A stretch of DNA of 64,000 bases from Enterocloster clostridioformis (GTDB lineage Bacteria > Bacillota > Clostridia > Lachnospirales > Lachnospiraceae): contig NZ_JAIWZC010000001.1 in the NCBI RefSeq assembly GCF_020297485.1, positions 4,712,001-4,776,000 on the forward strand, read 5' to 3'. Both the position numbers and the translations under genes were made by a program. The notes under the pieces are model-generated. The model did not search any database. It had not been told where the DNA came from and saw only the letters and a list, made by a program, of their open reading frames with translations. This document shows positions 54,868 through 63,816 of this stretch, one piece after another (within the stretch, counting starts at the first letter, position 1; every line of letters starts with the position of its first letter).

Positions 54868-55269
54868 TCAGCATGAAACTACACGCTGACCGCTTGTTAT
54901 TGCGGATTCACTTCGCCCCAGTATGGGCGCACAAATGATGTGGTTGTGAATATGCCCTTTGTCTGTGTGGGTGGCAATTACATAGGAATATTTCCCTTCC
55001 ATTAATCTGTCCGCAAGCTCCTGACCTACCTTATGGGCTTTCTCATAAGAGATCTCGCCAGGAGCAAAAGACTGTATCAGATGAAAGGCTTTGTTTTCAT
55101 CAGACTGCCTTGTCTTGAAAAGGGCGCAGGCAAAGTCATAAGGAATAGTTTCTACACCGCATCCAAAGGTGGAAACAAGTATCTGCCCGTCTGTCTTGGC
55201 AGGGTTCAAAATATATTTTACTGCTTTAGGCAGGGTTGTTTCGATAGCATGGATTTTTGTGTACGCCAT
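54868..55269 (-). pseudogene. Relaxase (MobA/VirD2 type) N-terminal fragment
   Basis: The minus strand encodes YTKIHAIETTLPKAVKYILN, GQELADRLMEGKYSYVIATH and TDKGHIHNHIICAP. This is the N-terminal nicking domain of mobilisation relaxases, with the metal-binding HxHNH pattern. After HIICAPILG the family resemblance stops, and about ten unrelated residues lead to a stop at 54868. The sequence from about 54796 to 54915 belongs to something else that I cannot name. Only about one quarter of a relaxase is left. Confidence 0.7.
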
Positions 55270-55372
55270 ACTTCTTCCATCAGATCCTTTATTTGTTTTA
55301 CATCGGCATCATAGACATTTCCGGTTGCGTTCATCCGCTTGGCAATCTGATTGAGGTTTGTTCCGATGCGGC
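55218..55372 (-). pseudogene. MobC mobilisation accessory protein, C-terminal fragment
   Basis: Overlapping the relaxase start in another frame, the minus strand reads LRRIGTNLNQIAKRMNATGN and VKQIKDLMEEVWRTQKSM to a stop at 55218. This is the typical end of MobC, which lies directly before the relaxase in mobilisable transposons and plasmids. The N-terminal two thirds are gone; the sequence changes at about 55372 into a ppdK 3' end. Confidence 0.65.
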
Positions 55373-55501
55373 GCAGGCGGCATTAAACAATAAGTAAGCG
55401 ACCGCTTACCCAGTATAAAATGATTCATGTAATTATCAATGCTTTGAGATATTATGTGGATAGGCAAAAGGAAATCAAGTATTCACAGATATACAAAAGC
55501 G
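55371..55501 (+). pseudogene. Vestige of a second ppdK 3' end and its downstream flank
   Basis: Bases 55371-55397 encode AQAALNNK and stop, identical in protein to the end of ppdK at 34983-35009 and nearly identical in DNA. The next about 100 bases align, with many substitutions, to the region after ppdK: GTAAGCGACCGCTTA, an AT-rich promoter-like stretch, then GGCAAAAGGAAATCAAG (compare GGCAAAAGAAATCAG) and ACAAAAGCGAAA (compare ACAAAACGAAA). The divergence means this came from a different strain or species rather than from recent duplication. It ends at the IS1182-like element. Confidence 0.65.
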
Positions 55502-56510
55502 AAAGGGGCTGTGAAAAAAGAACATTTTCAGGTTTTACCCTGGAAACGTTCTTTTTTTGCTGGTATAATTTATCTGTCATGAAAAATAATACCATGTCTT
55601 ATTATAGTCCAAAGCAGGGAAGATTTCCAGTATTTCTTGCAGATAGTCTGGATATCTGCGATCCGGTATGGGTATTTGACCAGATCATGGAGGAGATCGG
55701 AATAGAACAGTATCTCAGGCCTGAACCATTATACCGCTATGGCAGGCCGGGATATAATCGGGTCAATATGCTTAAAACAATCTTATTCGGCTTTATGGAC
55801 ACAGGATACGCAAGTTTAAGGGAATTGGAGGACCGGTGCAGAACCAATATCCGTTATATGTACCTGATGGATTACGAAACACCCGGTTACCGCTCCTTCG
55901 GATACTTTATTAATAATGAAATCGACGGAAAGGCCGAAGATATTTTCCGTGCCGTTATGGAGTATATCCGAAAAAAAGACGCCGTGGATCTGGAACATCT
56001 TTATATAGACGGCTCAAAATTTGAGGCAAATGCGAACAAATACAGCTGGGTATGGAAAAAAGCAACGGAGAAATCCAGATACCGGCTGTTTGCGAAAATC
56101 ACACAGCTGCTGGATCAGATCAATGAGGACCTGGCCTATACCGGACTGAAGGTTGAGACGAACACAGAATATACTCCGCAGGGTCTGGAGATGATTCTTG
56201 GACGATACGCTTTTCAGTGCCGGATCGACGAGGAGGCGTTCGTCCACGGCAGAGGCCATCGCAAGAGCAGGGAGCAGAGATATTACGAGAAGCTGAAAGA
56301 ATACACACAAAAGCTGAAAGAATATGTGAAAAAGATCCGGATCTGCGGCCCGGAACGCAACAGCTATTCCAAAGCGGACCATGATGCTACGTTTATACGG
56401 AGTAAGGGGGAGGTATATGCTTTTTTAGGGAAGTAACAGACTTCCGGATCAAAAAGTGAGGGGGCTGTGGGAAATAGAGTCCGTCTACTCTATTTTTTCA
56501 CAGCCCCTTT
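55502..56510 (+). mobile_element. IS1182-like element with internally truncated transposase
   Basis: Perfect 18-bp terminal inverted repeats AAAGGGGCTGTGAAAAAA (55502-55519) and its complement (56493-56510) bound a 1,009-bp element. Inside, from ATG 55579 to 56436, lies the N-terminal part of an IS1182 transposase (FPVFLADSLDICDPVWVFDQ, LEHLYIDGSKFEANANKYSW, HGRGHRKSREQRYYEKL). It ends after KADHDATFIRSKGEV, so the C-terminal catalytic half has been deleted. A strong hairpin terminator lies just inside the left end (about 55520-55557), and the right end folds back on itself. It could only move with help from a complete relative. Confidence 0.85.
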
Positions 56511-56565
56511 TCCGGCCGTTATCTCCATGCGGACCGGGTGGTTGAACTTCCGGGCTCTGTCTGCT

Positions 56566-56775
56566 GTGTTTATAACCCAGCGCAGAACTGATTTGACTGC
56601 TGGCAGACAGCAGCGCTGAGAGATAACGGTCCATGGAAAATGGTTTTATATTGTTGGTCGTTCCTGAGATACACAGACTGTAATTTACTACGCCACGGTA
56701 ATCATAAATAGGGGCTGCGATACATCTGACGCCTAAAGCTATCTCTTCATCGTCTACCGCATAGTCCTGGCTTCG
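56566..56775 (-). pseudogene. IclR-family regulator, C-terminal effector-domain fragment
   Basis: About 70 codons on the minus strand (SQDYAVDDEEIALGVRCIAA, PIYDYRGVVNYSLCISGT, then SMDRYLSALLSASSQISSALGY) match the end of the IclR effector-binding domain. The DNA-binding half is missing. The fragment overlaps, in a different frame, the last codons of the AraC-type gene upstream. Confidence 0.7.
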
Positions 56776-57710
56776 GAGGAAGGAAATCCAAAGCAAATAG
56801 AAGGCGGGCAGTTGGTTTTCCTGTATTCCCTGGGCGTACACTTAAAAAAGCGCACAAACATCTGCGAAAAATTACTGGGACTGTTAAACCCGCACATGCC
56901 TGCTATGGAGGAAATGCTGCTGTGAGGGCTGCGAAGAAGCATGGAAGCCCCCTGGGTTATTCTGTATTTCAGAAGGTACTGAATGGGAGAGGTCTGGATG
57001 GCGCGTTTGAAACACCGCAGGCACTCACGCTCTCCGATATCCGCAGCCCTGGCAATCCGGGCCAGGTCCAGATTTTCGTGGAAATGTTCATGGATAAAGC
57101 TTATCATTTTTTGGATACGCATATTATCCGTATTCGGAACTGGTTCCCTGGAATCCATTGCATGGGCATAGTACATGTAAAGGGAACAGCAGATACGGGA
57201 CAGTTTTTCGCGGACCACGAACTCGTATCCCAATGGTTCGCCGGAAAATGCATCAAAGGCAGAGGTGAAGACGGCAGCGGGATTTCCCTCTCCGGAGTCT
57301 TCGGCAAGCGGGTCAAGCGGACAGCAGTCAAAAATCCTGCACTGAAGAAGCGGCGCCACATACCTCTTGAAAAATACGGAATCTTGCCCGCCGGTTACCA
57401 AAAGAGGGTGAAATACCAGGGAATGGAGTTCGCAAAGGGGCTCTGCGGCGGCAAAATGCAGTATATTGGAATTGACCACAGCGCCTTCTCCATGTTTTAG
57501 ATGAAAGGTCTTACCCGGAACCTGCAGTCTCAGATGTCCGGACTCAACGTAAATAACTTCCAAATCCTCATGCCAGTGCCAGGGAACCACATCCCCGGCA
57601 CTGTCTGTATATACAGAAGAATATCCTGCGCAGGGGAAGTCCGGCATCCCGTGGGGCTGCAGTTCCCTCCCTGCGCGGTTTAAATTCAGGGCACAATCCT
57701 GTAATGCCAT
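56754..57710 (-). CDS. AraC-family transcriptional regulator with altered C-terminal tail
   Basis: A 318-residue regulator. The N-terminal cupin-like sensor domain contains DVVPWHWHEDLEVIYVESG, HGEGAVVNSNILHF and later domain-linker sequence. The C-terminal double helix-turn-helix reads MISFIHEHFHENLDLARIAR, AADIGERECLRCFKRA and SISSIAGMCGFNSPSNFSQMF, with FFKCTPREYRKTN at the usual end. The last about 20 residues (CPPSICFGF to EARTMR) come from reading into an IclR gene remnant, so the native stop has been lost, though the functional domains are whole. GGAGG lies six bases before the ATG at 57710. Confidence 0.85.
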   Translation of the reverse strand: MALQDCALNLNRAGRELQPHGMPDFPCAGYSSVYTDSAGDVVPWHWHEDLEVIYVESGHLRLQVPGKTFHLKHGEGAVVNSNILHFAAAEPLCELHSLVFHPLLVTGGQDSVFFKRYVAPLLQCRIFDCCPLDPLAEDSGEGNPAAVFTSAFDAFSGEPLGYEFVVREKLSRICCSLYMYYAHAMDSREPVPNTDNMRIQKMISFIHEHFHENLDLARIARAADIGERECLRCFKRAIQTSPIQYLLKYRITQGASMLLRSPHSSISSIAGMCGFNSPSNFSQMFVRFFKCTPREYRKTNCPPSICFGFPSSEARTMR

Positions 57711-57824
57711 GTCAATCCTCCGATTGGTCGTTTTTCTTATATTATAAGTCGAGATTTGGGTTGAATCAAGAAGGAAAAGACGATATTCTTTTGGTGTGTA
57801 TTTAATCAAAAAGAGGGTTTAATT

Positions 57825-58418
57825 CCCCGCAGCTTGCTGCGTAACAAACTTTTTCAAGACATGGAGGAAGAGATATACTAGAGGAAAAAGGAAAGGAGAA
57901 ATTGTGCGATGAGTGAAACAATACGCAAGTCACACAATGTATCAGTACTCATGTATCATTTCGTATGTCCAGCAAAATATAGAAGAGTAGTAATAGATGA
58001 AGATGTAGATAGGGTAATCAAAGAAACGTGTGAGGGAATTCAGGAAAGGTATGAAATAAGATTTTTGGAAGTAGGTACAGATAAAGACCATGTACATTTT
58101 CTTATCCAGTCAGTGCCTGCATATAGTCCAAAAAAAATCATCCAAATAGTGAAGAGCATCATAGCCCGGGAGGTGTTCGCGAAATGTCCACAAGTGAAGA
58201 AAAAATTGTGGGGAGGAGAATTCTGGACAGATGGCTATTACGTAGCAACGGTGAGTGAACATGGGAATGAGCAAATCATAAGTAGATATGTGAAAGAACA
58301 GGGACAGGAAAAAATTATAAAACAATCTATAAAAACGTAGAGAAAACAAAGCAGTATAGCATATGGGATTATATGTAGAGGTTGCAACCTTCGATACCCC
58401 GCAGCTTGCTGCGGGGTA
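57825..58418 (+). mobile_element. IS200/IS605-family element
   Basis: A short element delimited by palindromic ends: CCCCGCAGCTTGCTGCG (57825-57841) at the left and a perfect 10-bp stem TACCCCGCAG / CTGCGGGGTA (58395-58418) at the right. Such subterminal hairpins are recognised by the HUH transposase in single-stranded DNA. No TnpB gene is present. The exact cleavage sites are a few bases outside the hairpins and were not determined. Confidence 0.8.
57909..58340 (+). CDS. tnpA: IS200/IS605 TnpA transposase (Y1 HUH)
   Basis: A 143-residue HUH single-strand transposase. The HUH motif is in DKDHVHFLIQS and the catalytic tyrosine in FWTDGYYVATVS. VLMYHFVCPAKYRRVVI begins the conserved core. The full length and intact frame suggest it is active. 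AAAGGAGA lies before the start. Confidence 0.95.
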   Translation: MSETIRKSHNVSVLMYHFVCPAKYRRVVIDEDVDRVIKETCEGIQERYEIRFLEVGTDKDHVHFLIQSVPAYSPKKIIQIVKSIIAREVFAKCPQVKKKLWGGEFWTDGYYVATVSEHGNEQIISRYVKEQGQEKIIKQSIKT

Positions 58419-58487
58419 GTTCATTATATGTTCTGCGCGCGGGAGGCTTCAGCGGGTCTTTTGGGTGCTTAGAAACAGGAGGATGAG

Positions 58488-59684
58488 ATGTTTCAGCTAT
58501 TACTTGTGATTATTTATCTGGCGTTTATCAGTTTGGGGCTTCCGGACGCACTTCTGGGTTCAGCATGGCCGTCCATGTACCGTGAGCTGGGGGCTTCGGT
58601 GTCCTATGCAGGCATTATCAGCATGATTATTGCCGGGGGTACCATAATTTCCAGCCTTTTCAGTGACAGGCTTATCAGGGCCTTTGGGACCGGAAAGGTT
58701 ACTGTCATAAGCGTTGCAATGACAGCAGCAGCCCTGTTTGGTTTTTCTTCTTCCCATTCCTTTATACAATTGTGCCTTTGGGCCATCCCCTATGGCCTGG
58801 GAGCGGGAAGCGTGGATGCCGGACTGAATAACTTTGTGGCTCTCCACTATAAATCCCGCCACATGAGCTGGCTGCACTGCTTCTGGGGTATCGGCGCAAC
58901 GGCCGGACCCTATATCATGGGCCTATGTCTGACACGAGGTTTTAAGTGGAATTCCGGTTATATGGTGGTGGGGGTGATTCAGATTGCACTGGTGGCCTGC
59001 CTTGTGCTGTCGCTTCCTCTGTGGAAGGTGAGGACGGAGGGAAGCAGCGGACAGGATGACACCCACAAGCAGATTACCATGAGAGAGGGGCTGCGGCTTC
59101 CGGGGGCAAAGGCGGTGCTTACTGCATTTTTCTGCTACTGTGCTCTTGAGGCCACAGCCGGTCTGTGGGCCAGCAGTTATATGGTGCTGCATAAGGGAAT
59201 TGCCCCCCAGACAGCGGCAAAATGGGCTTCGTTTTTTTACCTGGGTATTACCCTGGGCAGGCTGGCCAGCGGTTTTGTCACGGACCGGGCGGGGGACAGG
59301 AACATGGTGCGCTGCGGTCAGCTGACCGCCTTTGCCGGAACTGTGCTGCTGTTTCTTCCGGCCGGTGACGGGGCGGTACTGGCAGGACTTATCATGGTGG
59401 GACTGGGCTGTGCTCCTATCTATCCCAGTCTGCTTCATGAAACGCCTGATAACTTTGGGGTGCAGTATTCCCAGTCCATGATGGGTATGCAGATGGCCTG
59501 CGCTTATGTGGGCTCCACTTTCATGCCGCCGCTGTTTGGGGTTGTGGCAGAGCGCATCAGCGTGACGCTGTATCCCGTGTGTCTGGTGGTATTTGTGGTA
59601 TTGATGATTGGGATGACAGAGAGGATGGGGAGGGTTCAGGATGGAAAAGTTAATGGACTTACACATGCACAGCTATTACAGTGA
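58488..59684 (+). CDS. Major facilitator superfamily transporter
   Basis: A 398-residue, 12-helix MFS protein. The conserved loop 2-3 motif appears as SDRLIRAFGTGKVT, and GLGAGSVDAGLNNFVALHY with SWLHCFWGIGATAGPYIMG resembles the FucP-like and related sugar/drug transporter group. The substrate is unknown. Its last 44 bases overlap the next gene, whose product is a PHP-domain phosphoesterase, so the two are co-expressed. AGGAGG-type sequence (CAGGAGGATGAG) precedes the ATG. Confidence 0.88.
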   Translation: MFQLLLVIIYLAFISLGLPDALLGSAWPSMYRELGASVSYAGIISMIIAGGTIISSLFSDRLIRAFGTGKVTVISVAMTAAALFGFSSSHSFIQLCLWAIPYGLGAGSVDAGLNNFVALHYKSRHMSWLHCFWGIGATAGPYIMGLCLTRGFKWNSGYMVVGVIQIALVACLVLSLPLWKVRTEGSSGQDDTHKQITMREGLRLPGAKAVLTAFFCYCALEATAGLWASSYMVLHKGIAPQTAAKWASFFYLGITLGRLASGFVTDRAGDRNMVRCGQLTAFAGTVLLFLPAGDGAVLAGLIMVGLGCAPIYPSLLHETPDNFGVQYSQSMMGMQMACAYVGSTFMPPLFGVVAERISVTLYPVCLVVFVVLMIGMTERMGRVQDGKVNGLTHAQLLQ

Positions 59685-60564
59685 TGACGGCGAATTCAGT
59701 CCCGGGGAGCTGGTGAGACAGTGTGGCATGAACGGCATCCGTATCATGTCCATTGCGGACCACAACAGTGTGCGGGCAAACGAGGCGGGAAGACAGGCAG
59801 CCCTGAGGGCCGGGATTACGTATGTTTCCGGCATAGAGATTGACTGTACGTTCAGGGGGGTGAATCTTCATGTGTTGGGGTATGGAATTGACGATACAAG
59901 CCATGATTTTGCCTGTATTGAAGATAATATAAGCAGTCAGGCAGCGGCGGCATCCAGCCAGATGCTCTGTGCAACCAGGGAAATGGGGTTTGATGTGACA
60001 GCGGAGGATATGGCGGAGCTGGCCGGAGAGCATTACTGGAAGGACCGGTGGACCGGGGAAATGTTCGCAGAGGTGCTCCTGGGCAGGGAGGAATACAAGG
60101 ACCATCCCCTGCTTCTTCCCTACAGGGTAGGCGGAGCAAGAGGCGATAACCCTTATGTGAATTTTTACTGGGATTTTTATTCTCAGGGAAAATGCTGTTA
60201 TGTTAAAATGGAATACCCCCAACTGGAGGAGGTGGTTGATACCATACACAGAAACGGGGGATATGCGGTGCTGGCGCATCCGGGGGTTAACTTAAAAGAC
60301 CGTGCGGAATTGCTGGATCCCATACTGGAGGCAGGAGTGGATGGAATAGAGGCATTCAGCAGCTACCACTCGGAGGAACAGGCCGCGTTTTATCATAAGG
60401 CTGCGTGCGGCAGATTCAGGATGATTACCTGCGGAAGCGATTATCACGGAAAGACAAAGCCGTCTATCTCCATAGGCGGCCATGGATGTACGGTCCCATA
60501 TGAGGAAATGGTCCGGCAGCTGGGGCGTATTCTTGGGGAGAATGGTAAAAAATTTTCAGTGTAG
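59641..60564 (+). CDS. PHP-domain metal-dependent phosphoesterase
   Basis: A 307-residue PHP (polymerase and histidinol phosphatase) domain protein. Metal ligands are seen in DLHMHSYYSDDGEFSP near the N-terminus, ADHN in MSIADHNSVRAN, GIEIDC, AHPGV in YAVLAHPGVNL, and CGSDYHGK near the end. Relatives hydrolyse 3',5'-bisphosphonucleotides or trim RNA ends (TrpH/RnaAM type), a likely role here. The start is inside the MFS gene with GGAGGG six bases upstream. Confidence 0.9.
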   Translation: MEKLMDLHMHSYYSDDGEFSPGELVRQCGMNGIRIMSIADHNSVRANEAGRQAALRAGITYVSGIEIDCTFRGVNLHVLGYGIDDTSHDFACIEDNISSQAAAASSQMLCATREMGFDVTAEDMAELAGEHYWKDRWTGEMFAEVLLGREEYKDHPLLLPYRVGGARGDNPYVNFYWDFYSQGKCCYVKMEYPQLEEVVDTIHRNGGYAVLAHPGVNLKDRAELLDPILEAGVDGIEAFSSYHSEEQAAFYHKAACGRFRMITCGSDYHGKTKPSISIGGHGCTVPYEEMVRQLGRILGENGKKFSV

Positions 60565-60701
60565 GGAGTGTACCCCGCCATTGCCACTTCCGGTATTGAT
60601 GCCTATGATGGGGATTCCGTGACCTTTCACTCAAATAGTGCAGTTTTTTTGTAATAAATTTCTAAAACCAGATGCGGATAGCTTGCCATTGTTTATTTCT
60701 A

Positions 60702-60839
60702 GTATAACTCGATTTTAATAAGTTTACATTATTATCCTGAAAACCAAGGGAAACGTGCGCCAAAAGCACGGACACGTAAGCCAAGAAATCAGATTACTAC
60801 CAATGCTTAAATTGTAAGCTTATTTAAATCGAGTTATAC
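60702..60839. mobile_element. 138-bp MITE, copy 2, intergenic
   Basis: Same length as the copy in the PTS gene and differing from it at only two positions, with the same terminal inverted repeats and TA at both borders (60700-60701 and 60840-60841). It lies between the PHP gene and the surface protein gene. The rest of the 500-base gap around it holds a terminator (60896-60936) and no gene. Confidence 0.9.
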
Positions 60840-60895
60840 TAGTCTATTATACACCATTTTGGCCGATTTGCGAAGTTTCCTATAAGGGAACAAAG

Positions 60896-60936
60896 AAGGG
60901 GCTGAAGCACCCTATTTAGTGCAGCAGCCCCTTTTT
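60896..60936. terminator. Hairpin terminator between the MITE and the surface-protein gene
   Basis: AAGGGGCTG with an inner GCAC pairs with GTGC and CAGCCCCTT, followed by T residues on the plus strand; A residues before it allow some function on the other strand. Confidence 0.7.
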
Positions 60937-61069
60937 AATGGGGTGGAAATATTTCGTGCATAAAAAGCCGCATTTCGTGCGGAAACTGTTGGAAATATAT
61001 AAAAACTGGTGTAAAATCCAGTTTAAATAAGTGTCTATGCACAAAAAACAAAAGAAGAGGGGATGTTTT

Positions 61070-62386
61070 GTGAGAAAACGGAAAAGATGCAGACAATTAG
61101 CAGGAAGGGCTGCCAGTCTTTTATTGGTAACTACTTTGATGGCGCCCAATATGGTGCCGCTGATAGCCTAAGGGGCGGAGGCCATTCATAACAGGCCACG
61201 TTATGTGTCTTTTGCCAGGCCGACGGCTCTTACTAACGAAGTAGGTATTAGTGACCTGGGAAATTCCGGGAGTGGTGATGGGGCTGGCAATGACAGCGGC
61301 TCCGATACCAGCAATGATTCAGGTAGCAGTAGCTCTAATTCTGATAGCAACGGTTCTGGCAGTGATGGCTCCGAGTCAGGAGGAGGTTCTGAATCCGGCG
61401 GAGGCTCCGAGTCAGGGGGCGGTTCGGAGTCCGGCGGAGGTTCCGAAACCGGCGATGGTTCGGAGTCTGGTGATGGTTCCGAAACCGGCAATGGCTCCGA
61501 GTCCGGCGGAGGTTCCGAAACCGGCGATGGTTCGGAGTCCGGCGGTGATTCCGAAACCGGAAAAGAAGAGGAGTCCGGTGGTGCAGATAAAGAGACTGGA
61601 AGCAATACAGATGAAAGTAAGTACGAAACCAAGGAATCTACAGAAGAAACCGAAGAATCCGAAGAAGCCAAAGAAGCGGATGAGAACGGCAGCCATAGCG
61701 GCGGAGCAGGCGGTAATCGACCTGCCGGACCTGATGCGCCAGAAAGTACATAAGCAGAGCTGGAAACCTTACCTGCCGAGGTTCTTTCGAAGCCAGAGGA
61801 TGAAAAGGAGGCCAGAGAACCGGAGGACTTTTATGATGACCTGATTGAAGAACCGGAAGGAGAGCTAGTCCAGTTTAATGACCGATACCGTACCTACCAA
61901 ACCGGTGACGGGGAATACATAACCGTTGTTGGCGGGTATTCCGGGCTTTATCAGGATACAAGCGGCGAGGTCCTTGAAGCCAACAACATGCTGACCGAGG
62001 CAGGTGTGGAGGATGAGGAAATATCCGTGGCCACGGGTTCCAATGCCAGAAGGATGAGAAGCATGGTATCAACCGGGACTACCTACCGGAACGAGAATGG
62101 ACCGATGACCGTGCTCTTACCGGAAAAGATGAGCGGCGGGCGCGGGTATACCATCACAAAAGGCGGTGATTCCCTGGAAATCGTACCGGAGGGCGGAGAT
62201 TATACCCTAAGCCGTGTGGGGGATAATGCAATCCGCTATAGTGATGTGTATGAGAACGTGGATGTCCAGTATACAATCTTGAATGGTACTGTGAAGGAGG
62301 ATATCATCCTGCTGGAGAAGCAGGATAGGAATAACTTCTCTTATAAGCTTAAATCCGGAAGCCTTAAATTTAACCTGAATCCGTGA
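61070..62386 (+). pseudogene. Surface/RHS-like protein gene with two in-frame TAA codons and a truncated end
   Basis: From GTG 61070 (after AGAAGAGGGG) the frame encodes a signal-peptide-like RKRKRCRQLAGRAASLLLV. It meets TAA at 61169-61171 and continues in the same frame (GAEAIHNRPRYVSFARPTAL) through a long Ser/Gly/Glu tract of six-residue GSE(S/T)Gx units (about 61370-61560). It meets a second TAA at 61751-61753 and continues again in the same frame to 62386: AELETLPAEVLSKPED, YRTYQTGDGEYITVVGGYSG, and VDVQYTILNGTVKEDIIL, which resembles the N-terminal region of large clostridial RHS/YD-repeat wall proteins. It then stops, cut off near an IS1380 element. No frameshift is present. I call it a decayed surface protein gene. 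Confidence 0.65.
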
Positions 62387-62574
62387 AACTGGTTGTTTTA
62401 TGATGCTAATCCCAAATCGGATTGGCTTATTCTTGATAAATAGTTCTTCAAAGACAGTATTTTAATGTATCTGGATTGATTTTGGTTTCAAATGACGGTT
62501 AGTAACACTAGAAATCCTTTCAAAAGGGCATGCTTTCCCCTTGGTTTCTCAAAGGCTACCTGGCAGGATGACAT

Positions 62575-63702
62575 TTATGACCGGAAATCCGCAACCAGCT
62601 CATTGGTCTCAAATTTGCCGGATGGCAGCCGCTCCATATCCATATCGGTCTTGATCTCGCTATGGAACTGCTCACATTCGCCGTGGGCATGGTAGAGTCC
62701 TATGACTTCGCGGTCCGTCATTCCAAGGTTTGTCCACCAGGTATTGACTTCAATGTCGCCTTCCAGAAGGAACTGGCCATATTTATCAATGGTACGGTTT
62801 ATGATCTCGTACCCGGCACGGACGGTGATGGTTTTTTCCGTATCATCCGCTGTTTTATAGGAAACCGGTTTCCAGTCGCTGCCGATATAGACGGTTTTCC
62901 CTTCACGGGGAGTTTCGATATCTTGGCTGTATTCCTGTGCCATCTGCAGCCAGTCCTCTTTGCTTTCCCTGCGGAGGTTGCGTTTTATGACGAAATAACA
63001 GCCCGCTTCCACCAGGATACCGATATTCTCTGCGGCATCGTTTCCTGAATCAAGGCGGATCAGGAGCGGTTCATCCGTAATCTCCCTGCACATACGGATG
63101 GTTTCCCGTAAAAACTCAGGGGTATGCTTCTGGCAATGCTGTTTTCCTTCCCGGAGTTCACAGTTGACCAGATAGCCCTCCGTTCCAATATATGCCATTA
63201 TCGGCGCATAGCCGTCACATCCCTTATAAGTTCTGGAGACACCCTGCTTTTTGGTCTTGGAATTATCAAAGGGCGTGACATCAATATCCACAGGCACATA
63301 ACCGTTCGGGAGTTTTCCCGGTACAATGCCATTATCCCTGAGCATCTTGATGTTTTCCGCAAGGATATAAGAACGCATGGATGAGCCAATGTCATCCATC
63401 CGCTGGCGCAGCGTCTCCTCAGAAGGGATGCTTCTGACAATGCCAAGTGCGTATTTGTAAAAATCCGGGTCGTCATCAAACTCATGGACGGACTCATAAG
63501 CAGGTTTCCCCATGGTGAGAAGTCCGATATAAGTGAGCAGGACATCCCCGTTCTTGATCTGGTGCTGTGAACGGTTTGGGGTGACATCCATACGGTTGCA
63601 CCGCTTTACGAAGTCGCTTTTGCCGAGAATGGCACCGACAACTGCAAGGCCGCTGGCTGGGATGAGCCGCTCATTGGTAAACTCAATTTTTATCTTTTTC
63701 AT
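62575..63702 (-). pseudogene. IS1380-family transposase, C-terminally truncated
   Basis: A 375-residue frame of a DDE transposase. IKIEFTNERLIPASGLAVVG, SIPSEETLRQRMDDIG, VPVDIDVTPFDNSKTKKQGV, EPLLIRLDSGNDAAENIGIL and GLYHAHGECEQFHSEIKTDM are typical of IS1380. After FETNELVADFRS it stops, about 60 residues before the family end, so the catalytic core is present but the C-terminus is lost. The start at 63702 has GGAGG eight bases upstream. A terminator-like hairpin lies behind its 5' side at 63758-63795. Confidence 0.85.
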
Positions 63703-63757
63703 GATGACTGCCTCCATAGTGCCAACCAGTGAGAGGAACTTTTTCCCTCACATCATC

Positions 63758-63795
63758 AGAGAGGACAAGCAGTTTTGAAGCTGCCTGTCCTCTCT
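63758..63795. promoter_or_regulatory. Long hairpin in the leader of the sigma-factor-like gene
   Basis: A 15-base arm AGAGAGGACAAGCAG (63758-63772) pairs with CTGCCTGTCCTCTCT (63781-63795) with one mismatch, followed on the plus strand by CCATTTTTAGGAGG, so it could act as an attenuator ending just at the ribosome binding site of the next gene. Confidence 0.5.
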
Positions 63796-63816
63796 CCATT
63801 TTTAGGAGGTTAGCCC

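Noticed and set aside
61370..61560. Repeat tract considered as a CRISPR-like or regulatory repeat
   Set aside because: The units are contiguous, imperfect 18-base repeats encoding Gly-Ser-Glu hexapeptides in frame, with no spacers; it is a low-complexity protein segment.
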